DNA from: Myxococcales bacterium
Lineage (GTDB): Bacteria > Myxococcota > Polyangia > Fen-1088
Assembly: GCA_003157315.1 (NCBI GenBank)
Contig: PMJE01000167.1
Coordinates: forward strand, 5,460 to 13,057
Direction of reading: 5' to 3'
DNA: 7,598 nt
The position numbers and the translations under genes were made by a program. Positions 1-5,067 of the stretch are shown here, in pieces (the first letter of the stretch is position 1; every line of letters begins with the position of its first letter). The notes beneath the pieces are model-generated. The model did not search any database. It was not told the origin of the DNA and saw nothing but the letters and a program-made list of their open reading frames with translations.

Positions 1-23
1 CCGGCTTCGTTGCTCCTCGGTTA

Positions 24-38
24 CATACGTCCAGTATG
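24..38. promoter_or_regulatory. Inverted repeat, possible activator binding site
   Basis: CATAC and GTATG form perfect 5-bp arms around a 5-bp spacer (GTCCA). The repeat lies about 200 bp upstream of the -24 element at 232. Activators of sigma54 promoters usually bind dyads 80-200 bp upstream, so the position fits an enhancer, but a 5-bp dyad is short and only one copy is seen. Confidence 0.25.
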
Positions 39-196
39 CGCCCTCGTCGCGCCTCGCCGACCGGGCGCCTCGGCGGCCGAAACATGACCGCTCTTCTGAC
101 GGGCGGAACTAGCTGGCGGTCCGTTCTAGGCTGCGGATTGTGGCTCCGGCGTAGGCGGTGGCCCGTTTCTGAGCGCAGATTCCCGGCGGCACTCCT

Positions 197-212
197 TGCA
201 AGACGTGAACCA
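197..212 (-). promoter_or_regulatory. Weak leftward sigma54-like (-24/-12) site
   Basis: Read on the minus strand this is TGGTTCA-N4-TTGCA, with the GG-N10-GC spacing of sigma54 promoters and a perfect -12 TTGCA. The -24 half departs from TGGCACG. It would transcribe leftwards out of the window, back to back with the stronger site at 232-247. In GC-rich DNA this pattern can occur by chance, so confidence is low. Confidence 0.22.
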
Positions 213-231
213 GTCTTGGACACGCCTAACC

Positions 232-247
232 TGGCACGCGGATGGCA
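232..247 (+). promoter_or_regulatory. Sigma54 (-24/-12) promoter candidate for the ECF sigma gene
   Basis: The sequence reads TGGCACG-N4-TGGCA. The -24 element matches the sigma54 consensus TGGCACG exactly. The -12 element differs from TTGCA at one base. The invariant GG (233-234) and GC (245-246) are separated by exactly 10 bases. Transcription would start near 258, leaving a leader of about 70 bases before the ATG at 331. The gene for an NtrC-family activator, the class of protein that opens such promoters, lies about 1.3 kb downstream, which supports the call. It has not been tested experimentally. Confidence 0.55.
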
Positions 248-330
248 TGGGCGAATGGTCGAGCTGACCGATGAAGGACCCAGGATTGGAACGGAGCTCG
301 CCAACGTGAAGAAGAGAGAGAGAGACCGCC

Positions 331-873
331 ATGAATACGCCTAGCACTCAGACCAGCAACCCGGTATCCGCCGAGCTCTCCAGCCCGCAGGCGCGCGAGC
401 GTCTGGTACACGTGGCGCTTTCCATTCTGCGCGACGGAGTAGACGCCGAGGACGCCGCCCACGACGCGGTCGAGCAGGCATTGCGCGGATCAGGATCGTT
501 TCGCGCAAAATCCCTGGTGAGCACGTGGCTGCACAGGGTGGTGGTGAATGCGGCGCTCATGCGGGCACGCAGGCGGAGACGTGCTGCTGAGCGCGTGGCA
601 GCCAACGACCAGGCAGGGCAGGGGGATGTCGTCGCGTTGTTGCGAGATTCGAGTCCTACACCTGCTGTGCGCCTGGAGGACATGGAAGACCGCTCGCGGC
701 TGCACGCCGCCGTTGCCCAGTTGCCTCGTCCCTATCGGGACGTGGTACAGCTTTGTGTGTTTGAAGAACTGGCCCTTCCCGACGCTGCTCGTTCGCTGGG
801 AATCACCAGTCAGGCCGTGCGGACGCGGATGTGTCGGGCTCGGGCTCAGCTACGCGAGCGCTTCGCGGCGTAG
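331..873 (+). CDS. ECF-type RNA polymerase sigma factor
   Basis: A 180-residue sigma70-family protein of the extracytoplasmic-function type, with regions 2 and 4 only. It would direct RNA polymerase to a specific promoter set. Region 2 spans about residues 22-85; its promoter-melting and -10-recognition part contains STWLHRVVVNAALMRAR followed by a run of arginines (to 84). A linker of about 35 residues follows, then region 4 (about 120-177) with LPRPYRDVV and the helix-turn-helix LPDAARSLGITSQAVRTRM for -35 recognition. Length is normal for the family. The ATG at 331 is the only plausible start; it follows a purine-rich GA-repeat leader that serves as a loose ribosome-binding site. No anti-sigma gene, zinc-finger or transmembrane, lies on either side within the window, so control is more likely transcriptional, perhaps through the sigma54-like promoter at 232-247. 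I cannot assign the ECF subgroup. Confidence 0.93.
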   Translation: MNTPSTQTSNPVSAELSSPQARERLVHVALSILRDGVDAEDAAHDAVEQALRGSGSFRAKSLVSTWLHRVVVNAALMRARRRRRAAERVAANDQAGQGDVVALLRDSSPTPAVRLEDMEDRSRLHAAVAQLPRPYRDVVQLCVFEELALPDAARSLGITSQAVRTRMCRARAQLRERFAA

Positions 874-896
874 GGCGGTTTGCGGATGGATGTTGC

Positions 897-917
897 GTGG
901 GTCGTATGCTCACCCAC
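897..917 (+). repeat. Stem-loop behind the ECF sigma gene
   Basis: GTGGGT (897-902) and ACCCAC (912-917) form a perfect 6-bp stem around a 9-base loop, 24 bases past the sigma stop codon. No U-run follows, so it is not a standard intrinsic terminator. It may protect the mRNA 3' end, or it may be fortuitous. Confidence 0.4.
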
Positions 918-961
918 CGCTGAGAACGGAGCCAGGAGAGCAGGGGCCGGTAGCTGATAGA

Positions 962-999
962 CGCATGACCAGCAGGCAGCGCTGCCTTCTGGTCATGTG
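962..999. terminator. Long near-perfect palindrome, possible terminator or operator
   Basis: Arms CATGACCAG (964-972) and CTGGTCATG (989-997) enclose the perfect palindrome AGGCAGCGCTGCCT (974-987). The only interruption is one C/T mismatch (973 against 988), and a G-U and a C-G pair extend the RNA stem to 962-999. In RNA this gives a very stable hairpin about 90 bases after the sigma stop codon. The U-run of an intrinsic terminator is missing; what follows is U-containing but mixed. It could equally be the binding site of a dimeric protein. Confidence 0.45.
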
Positions 1000-1189
1000 C
1001 TCTAGTCATTTGGCCTGCGAATCCGCTTGTCCACGCTCCATCCACCATTTCTCGCCCTCAGATTCGCAAAGCCTTTTCGACCCCAACCCCTGCATGGTGA
1101 CGGAGCGCTGCTTGAGGCTGAGCCGCACACAGTGCTTTTCCCCCGAAACCGGGCCCAAGCAGCCTCTCCGCCACCACGCTGAGACTTTC

Positions 1190-1330
1190 GCCTCATTTCC
1201 CCGCGGTACCTGCCCCGTCAAGCCACCCCTGCCACCATCCTGAAACCCGGCCTGCCCGCCCTTCACACCGTACCCAATCGCAGGTCCCCTCTGCACCGAC
1301 CGCCTCCTCCCACTCCCAAACACTTCCTGG
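1190..1330 (+). other. C-rich, G-poor tract, possible Rho-utilisation region
   Basis: On the plus strand C greatly exceeds G: by hand count 63 C against 19 G over 1201-1320. It is also pyrimidine-rich and shows little internal pairing. Rho loads on such unstructured C-rich, G-poor RNA, and the tract lies about 320 bases downstream of the sigma gene with no coding sequence between, where Rho-dependent termination would be expected. This is inference from composition. Confidence 0.3.
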
Positions 1331-1334
1331 GTAA

Positions 1335-1350
1335 TACAAAGTCCGTGCCA
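1335..1350 (-). promoter_or_regulatory. Leftward sigma54-like site with defective -12
   Basis: On the minus strand it reads TGGCACG-N4-TTGTA. The -24 half is a perfect consensus and the spacing is correct, but the nearly invariant C of the -12 GC is a T. If active, it would transcribe the gene-free region 1324 to 874, towards the sigma gene in antisense. Only weakly supported. Confidence 0.2.
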
Positions 1351-1541
1351 CCAAAAGCGATCGGAAGGGTGCGTGATTCGTCAAGCAGGCACAGGCTGGC
1401 GTTACGGGTTAGTAATTTTCGCCCGCCGCGCGGCACGGGAAGGGAACATCGTGACGCGCTGATTGCACCCGTCGACTTGGTCTGGACGTCCCAAGCGAAT
1501 TGCCGCACTTTCCCTCAGCAGAGAATTGGCCATACCTTTTC

Positions 1542-1555
1542 GCCTTGGGAAAGGC
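1542..1555 (+). repeat. Small GNRA-loop hairpin before the response regulator
   Basis: GCCTT and AAGGC form a 5-bp stem closed by GGGA, a GNRA-type tetraloop. It ends 22 bases before the ATG at 1578, in the probable untranslated leader. It could influence translation or be fortuitous. Confidence 0.3.
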
Positions 1556-1577
1556 ATACTCAGCCGGGACCCGTAAC

Positions 1578-2924
1578 ATGCTCGATATACTCTTGGTGGA
1601 CGACGAGGCAGACATTCGGCTGCCGCTCGGAGAGGCGCTCAGAGATCTGGGCCATCGCGTGTCGCTTGCCGCTGACGGCGATGAGGCCATGCAGTGCCTG
1701 GATCGCCAGATCTTCAATCTGGTCATGAGCGACATCCGTCTGCCCAAAGTGGACGGTTTCACCATCCTGCGCCGCCTGCGCGACGAGCAACCTGATACCC
1801 ACGTCGTGCTGATGACTGCCTTTGGCACGATTCGGGAGGCGGTCCTCGCGGTCAAGGAAACCGCGATCGAGTACGTTACCAAGCCGTTCGAGCTGCCCGA
1901 GGTGTTGGGAATTGTTCAGCGTATCGACGAGCGCTGGACACTTCTTCGCGATCTGGCCGCAGCGCGTGCCGAGTTGGCCACCCGCAAGGTCGGCGAGATG
2001 ATTGAGGGCCGATCGCCCGCCATCGTGCATCTGCGCAATCAGATCAATGCCATCGCTTCCAGCTCCGCGGCGGTGCTCCTGACCGGAGAGAGTGGCACCG
2101 GCAAGGAGTTGGCGGCACGCATGATCCACACGGCCAGTGAGCGGCGTGACGCTCCCTTTGTGGCGGTGAACTGCGCGGCAGTGCCGGCCACCCTCATCGA
2201 GGCCGAGTTGTTCGGACATGAGCGGGGTGCATTCACCGGCGCGGTCAAGCGCCGCGACGGTCGCTTCAAAGCGGCTGACGGCGGCACCCTGTTCCTCGAC
2301 GAGATTGGCGAGATGCCGGCAGACGTGCAGGCCAAGCTCCTGCGCGTACTACAGGAAGGCTCATTCGAGCCCATCGGAACCAACACCTCGGTGAAGGTTG
2401 ACGTCCGCCTGGTCTCGGCCAGCAACCGCGATCTCAAGGGCAGTGCGAGCGAAGGTAGCTTTCGCCAGGATCTCTACTATCGCATCAAGGTGTTCGAGCT
2501 TCGTCTGCCGCCATTGCGCGAACGGCTCACCGACCTGCCCATTCTGGTCGAGCAATTCATGCGCGAATTCACCGCGCCGGGCACGACGCCGTCGCCTATC
2601 GCGCCGGCGGCCTGGGCTGCGCTGCAAGGCTATGGCTACCCAGGCAACGTGCGCGAGTTGAAGCACGCCGTTCAGCACGCCAGCATCCTGGCGCGCGGGC
2701 AGGAGATCCAGGTTCACCATCTGCCGGCCGAATTCCACGGCAGCGTGCGTCCAGTGTCAGGTGAGCGCGTCGAGCCGCTCGCCTTTGTGATGGCCCAGTT
2801 CGAGAAGGACTACATCGAGCGCATTCTGAAGATGGCTGAAGGCGAGCGCCGCCGCGCCGCCGAGATGCTGGGGATCTCCCGCAAGAACTTGTGGGAGAAG
2901 ATGGTCAAGTACGGGCTGCACTAG
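1578..2924 (+). CDS. NtrC-family sigma54-dependent response regulator
   Basis: A 448-residue two-component regulator that, when phosphorylated, should use ATP to open sigma54 promoters. The receiver domain (1-115) has the acidic pair D8/D9, phospho-acceptor D52, T80 and K102. The AAA+ domain (about 143-375) has Walker A GESGTGKE (170-177), the sigma54-contacting GAFTGA loop (217-222), Walker B GTLFLDE (236-242) and the arginine-finger segment near LPPLRER. A Fis-type helix-turn-helix (about 424-446, RRRAAEMLGISRKNLWEKM) binds DNA. All key residues are present and the length is normal. The frame stays open upstream to a TTG at 1500, but the extra 26 residues match no receiver; MLDILLVDDE at 1578 is the natural start, with GGGA (1566-1569) as a weak ribosome-binding site. 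It converges with the histidine kinase gene, its likely partner; their stop codons overlap. Targets are unknown, but the sigma54-like promoter at 232-247 is an obvious candidate. Confidence 0.96.
   Translation: MLDILLVDDEADIRLPLGEALRDLGHRVSLAADGDEAMQCLDRQIFNLVMSDIRLPKVDGFTILRRLRDEQPDTHVVLMTAFGTIREAVLAVKETAIEYVTKPFELPEVLGIVQRIDERWTLLRDLAAARAELATRKVGEMIEGRSPAIVHLRNQINAIASSSAAVLLTGESGTGKELAARMIHTASERRDAPFVAVNCAAVPATLIEAELFGHERGAFTGAVKRRDGRFKAADGGTLFLDEIGEMPADVQAKLLRVLQEGSFEPIGTNTSVKVDVRLVSASNRDLKGSASEGSFRQDLYYRIKVFELRLPPLRERLTDLPILVEQFMREFTAPGTTPSPIAPAAWAALQGYGYPGNVRELKHAVQHASILARGQEIQVHHLPAEFHGSVRPVSGERVEPLAFVMAQFEKDYIERILKMAEGERRRAAEMLGISRKNLWEKMVKYGLH
2921..2924. other. Shared CTAG holding both convergent stop codons
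   Basis: The TAG ending the response regulator (2922-2924, plus) and the TAG ending the kinase (2923-2921, minus) lie in the same palindromic CTAG. There is no room for a terminator between the genes, so each transcript must run into the other gene in antisense. Confidence 0.95.
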
Positions 2925-4099
2925 TTCCCATTTTCTGGGCCTCCGACGGGAAGCGCGAAATGGAGCGTGGCTCCACGATCAGCGGTGCCCTCGACCCAGA
3001 GGCGGCCGCCATGCCGCTCGACCAGCATGCGTGCGATGAACAGCCCGAGCCCATAGCCGTGGTCGGTCCTGGACTGGAAAAACTGGCTACTCGGCGGACT
3101 GGGCGCTTCCTCGCTCGCGTGGGCTTGGCCGGGAACCACCACGGCGAAGCGCACTTCGTCGTCAGCCACCGCGACCCGCAAGGTAACCTCTGCGCCATCT
3201 GCGCAGTTGCGCAGCGCGATCAGTAGCAGGCTGGTGAGCACACGTTCCAAGCGAGCTATGTCGGCGGTGACCCGGACCGGACCTTTGGGCAGGGCAAGCC
3301 TGACCCGGGCTGTGTCTAGGGTGCAGGAGTTGCGCGCGAGGATCTCGGGCACAAGGCGCTCAATGGCCACTGGGCGCAGTTCAAGCCTGAGCTGGCCCGA
3401 ACGCACGCGCGACGAATCGACCAATTCTTCGATCATCGCATCCAGACGCCGGGCTGCCGCGATCACCACCGAGGCAAGGCGCTGCTCCTTCTCCAAGTTC
3501 CGCTCGGTCAGGGCCTTGTGCAAGAGCTGCGCGTTGAGGTGAACCGCAGTCAGCGGGTTGCGAATGTCGTGGGACACCAAGCGGATCAACTGCTCGTGGT
3601 GTTGTTCCAGGGTGCGCAACATGGTGACGTCGGACATGGTGACCACGGCGCCACCGCACGCGCCCCCGGTCAGCACGATGGGCACCGCGCAGGTGGATAA
3701 CCAGGTTGTGCGGCCGTCCCGATGAATGCCAACGTCCAGGTCGCGCACCGTCTCTCCGCGCAGGGCTCGAAGTCCTGGCCAGCGCTCCAATGGCAGTGGC
3801 TCACCGTCGGTTCCGGCGATCAGGGCGTGCTCCAGGATGTTGCCTATCGACTGCCCGATGTCCTCGTCGGCGAAGCCAAGCATCGACTGGGCCTTCTGGT
3901 TTGCACTGGTCACCGCACCCTCGGCGGCTAGCACAACCATGCCTTCAGAAGCCGCAGCGAGCAGGGCCTGCCGTTCGAGTTCTGCGATCTCGGTGGGCCA
4001 AGGCCGGCCAGAGAACGGTCGACTTTTGGACGCACGCTGTTCCCGAGGTTTGGGCGAAGTTGCCCGGCTCGTCCGTCGGCTGTCCCGGTCCTGCGCCAT
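2921..4099 (-). CDS. Soluble PAS-domain histidine kinase with degenerate ATP-binding site
   Basis: A 392-residue sensor protein with no signal peptide or membrane segment, so it should sense a cytoplasmic signal. A basic, disordered N-terminus (1-35) precedes a PAS domain (about 40-160). The HisKA dimerisation domain follows, with H-box LIRLVSHDIRNPLTAV (phospho-acceptor H177; the phosphatase-type motif D178-x-x-N181 is present). The HATPase domain (about 275-386) keeps a good G2 box, HGYGLGLFIA (347-356), and the HGG region. However, the N-box reads SLLLIALRN (S290 and I294 where Asn is expected), and the G1 box DxGxG is replaced by VPGQA (V322 in place of Asp). These residues normally bind Mg-ATP and adenine, so autokinase activity is doubtful. 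It is probably the partner of the convergent NtrC-type regulator; the stops share a CTAG. The gene lies 85 bases behind the lipoprotein gene on the same strand and may be co-transcribed. The start has only a weak ribosome-binding site, within a palindrome. Confidence 0.9.
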   Translation of the reverse strand: MAQDRDSRRTSRATSPKPREQRASKSRPFSGRPWPTEIAELERQALLAAASEGMVVLAAEGAVTSANQKAQSMLGFADEDIGQSIGNILEHALIAGTDGEPLPLERWPGLRALRGETVRDLDVGIHRDGRTTWLSTCAVPIVLTGGACGGAVVTMSDVTMLRTLEQHHEQLIRLVSHDIRNPLTAVHLNAQLLHKALTERNLEKEQRLASVVIAAARRLDAMIEELVDSSRVRSGQLRLELRPVAIERLVPEILARNSCTLDTARVRLALPKGPVRVTADIARLERVLTSLLLIALRNCADGAEVTLRVAVADDEVRFAVVVPGQAHASEEAPSPPSSQFFQSRTDHGYGLGLFIARMLVERHGGRLWVEGTADRGATLHFALPVGGPENGN

Positions 4100-4102
4100 T
4101 AT

Positions 4103-4115
4103 GGGGATTATCCCC
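4103..4115. promoter_or_regulatory. Perfect palindrome at the kinase translation start
   Basis: GGGGAT-T-ATCCCC is a perfect 13-bp dyad ending 4 bases upstream of the kinase ATG (4099, minus strand). It overlaps the only purine-rich ribosome-binding candidate (GGGGGA, minus strand 4116-4111). On the minus strand it also contains GATAAT, a -10-like hexamer, but no -35 sits at the right distance. It may be an operator or an RNA hairpin that limits kinase translation. Confidence 0.35.
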
Positions 4116-4184
4116 CATCTCCCGAGCCCTTGGCGTCACAATCGTCAATTCGCGGCGCCCGCCGGGCCGCTCGGCAGGTACGTG

Positions 4185-4952
4185 TCAGCGGTGTCCGCCG
4201 CGCCCGCCGCCCCTAAAACCGCCGCTGAATCCTCGGGCCGGAGAGGGGGCTGCGTGCCACCCGCCTGTCGCAGGATGCGCATGGCCCCATCCTCCGTGAA
4301 AATGTCCTCGCCCGGAGTAGGGATAGTATCCCCAGCCCGGACCCCAGAACCAAGGAGAGAAGCCCACGCCCCACCACCACCACGGCCACCAATCAACCGC
4401 CACGCCAGCCGGCCGGTATTCGACATAGTCGGATGACTGATTGGGCACTAGCTCGAATGGAGTGGTTCCGGTAACGGGTTCGCTGCCACGGCGAACTTGC
4501 CACAACAGGGTTGCCTGTCCTGGACTGCCCTGGGCTGGCACGGGGTAGAAGACATCCAAGGTGCCGTGTTGTCCTTGGGGCAGGGTGAGGACTGGACCGC
4601 CGGCCGAGCTCTCAGCATAGGTGGGCTTCACCGTGGCAGCCCCCAGGTTCACGACCTGATCGCGGGTGTCGACGGTCCAGACAGCGGCGTCAGAGCGGTT
4701 CTCGGCGGCGATGCGCAGGTGAAGATAGAAGCCCGGCGTTCCCGACGGCGCGGGCATGGGCTCCGCACCGAAAGACATGACCCAGGCCGTGCCCTTAGGA
4801 TCTGCGGCCGGGATCGGGTAGGGCACAGCAGGCGCCTGCTGCTCGTTGTATTGCGGCTCGGACCCTGGCCCGTAGGCAGTCGCTTCCGTGGCACAACCCG
4901 CGGCAGCAAGGGCGACTGCTCCGAAGAACACCTTCATAGTTGTTGCGTTCAT
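4185..4952 (-). CDS. Putative outer-membrane lipoprotein with Trp/Gly/His-rich tail
   Basis: A 255-residue predicted lipoprotein of unknown function. Residues 1-19 form a short signal peptide with lipobox AAGC, placing the lipidated cysteine at C20. The next residue is Ala rather than Asp, which in enterobacteria would mean outer-membrane sorting. A Pro/Gln-rich linker (about 25-55) leads to a beta-rich middle (about 56-170), possibly an Ig-like domain. The tail (about 187-255) is extreme: 11 tryptophans between 188 and 232, including four in a row (191-194), then Gly/His/Arg-rich sequence ending GGRGGHR. I chose ATG 4952 because AGGAAG lies just upstream and the signal peptide is then standard. 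GTG 4985 also has a good ribosome-binding site (GAGGTGG) but would add 11 residues including two acidic ones. It lies upstream of the histidine kinase gene on the same strand and diverges from the small-protein gene. I recognise no family. Confidence 0.82.
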   Translation of the reverse strand: MNATTMKVFFGAVALAAAGCATEATAYGPGSEPQYNEQQAPAVPYPIPAADPKGTAWVMSFGAEPMPAPSGTPGFYLHLRIAAENRSDAAVWTVDTRDQVVNLGAATVKPTYAESSAGGPVLTLPQGQHGTLDVFYPVPAQGSPGQATLLWQVRRGSEPVTGTTPFELVPNQSSDYVEYRPAGVAVDWWPWWWWGVGFSPWFWGPGWGYYPYSGRGHFHGGWGHAHPATGGWHAAPSPARGFSGGFRGGGRGGHR

Positions 4953-5027
4953 CGCTTCCTCACTCAGGTTGATGGCACTCTTCACTTTACCACCTCGAAA
5001 GGCATGCTGCCGTTCCTGTCCCTTTGC

Positions 5028-5047
5028 TTGCAGCCGTGAGGCTGCGA
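5028..5047 (+). promoter_or_regulatory. GNRA-loop hairpin in the leader of the small-protein gene
   Basis: GCAGCC (5030-5035) and GGCTGC (5040-5045) form a perfect 6-bp stem closed by GTGA, a GNRA tetraloop; U-G and U-A pairs extend it to 5028-5047. The hairpin buries the GAGG ribosome-binding site of an alternative ATG at 5047 and the first base of that ATG. It lies in the 115-bp divergent gap and could also act as DNA-level dyad. Confidence 0.4.
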
Positions 5048-5067
5048 TGTGTTACTCTGCCAGCATC

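Larger units (their letters stand above)
1..330. other. Non-coding region upstream of the ECF sigma gene
   Basis: I see no convincing gene here. The open frames present are arginine-rich, resemble no family I know and overlap one another on both strands. The stretch instead contains candidate regulatory DNA: an inverted repeat at 24-38, an 8-bp direct repeat GCGCCTCG at 49-56 and 65-72, a leftward sigma54-like site at 197-212, a strong rightward sigma54-like site at 232-247, and a purine-rich leader just before the sigma start codon. The left edge could hold the first codons of a minus-strand gene (ATG at 85, open to the window edge), but that cannot be supported from 28 codons. Confidence 0.6.
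874..1577. other. Long intergenic region, about 700 bases, without a convincing gene
   Basis: No frame here gives a recognisable protein. The longest ones are proline-, arginine- or glycine-rich and overlap one another. Structure is present nonetheless: stem-loops at 897-917 and 962-999 just after the sigma gene, a C-rich and G-poor tract around 1190-1330, a leftward sigma54-like site at 1335-1350 and a small hairpin at 1542-1555 in the leader of the response regulator. An unrecognised small RNA is possible but not shown. Confidence 0.6.

Noticed and set aside
1..85. Minus-strand frame starting at ATG 85 and open to the left edge
   Set aside because: Only 28 codons are visible, arginine- and proline-rich, and frames without stops are common in GC-rich DNA. 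It cannot be judged without sequence to the left.
105..128. ECF-type autoregulatory promoter GGAAC ... TCTA upstream of the sigma gene
   Set aside because: The spacer between the -35-like and -10-like elements is too short, and the sigma54 match at 232-247 is much better.
36..344. Open frame of 102 codons overlapping the sigma start
   Set aside because: It is arginine-rich, resembles no family, lacks a ribosome-binding site and overlaps the real sigma gene; the promoter-like sites lie inside it.
1006..1323. Minus-strand frame of 105 codons in the C-rich region
   Set aside because: Gly/Arg-rich composition follows from the base skew, no ribosome-binding site or family resemblance, and competing frames overlap it.
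1500..1577. N-terminal extension of the response regulator from TTG 1500
   Set aside because: The extra 26 residues do not belong to a receiver domain, and MLDILLVDDE at 1578 is the standard beginning.
4152..4170. GC-rich hairpin between the lipoprotein and kinase genes as a terminator
   Set aside because: The stem is 5 bp with an internal mismatch and no U-run follows on the minus strand, so it does not convincingly separate the two genes.
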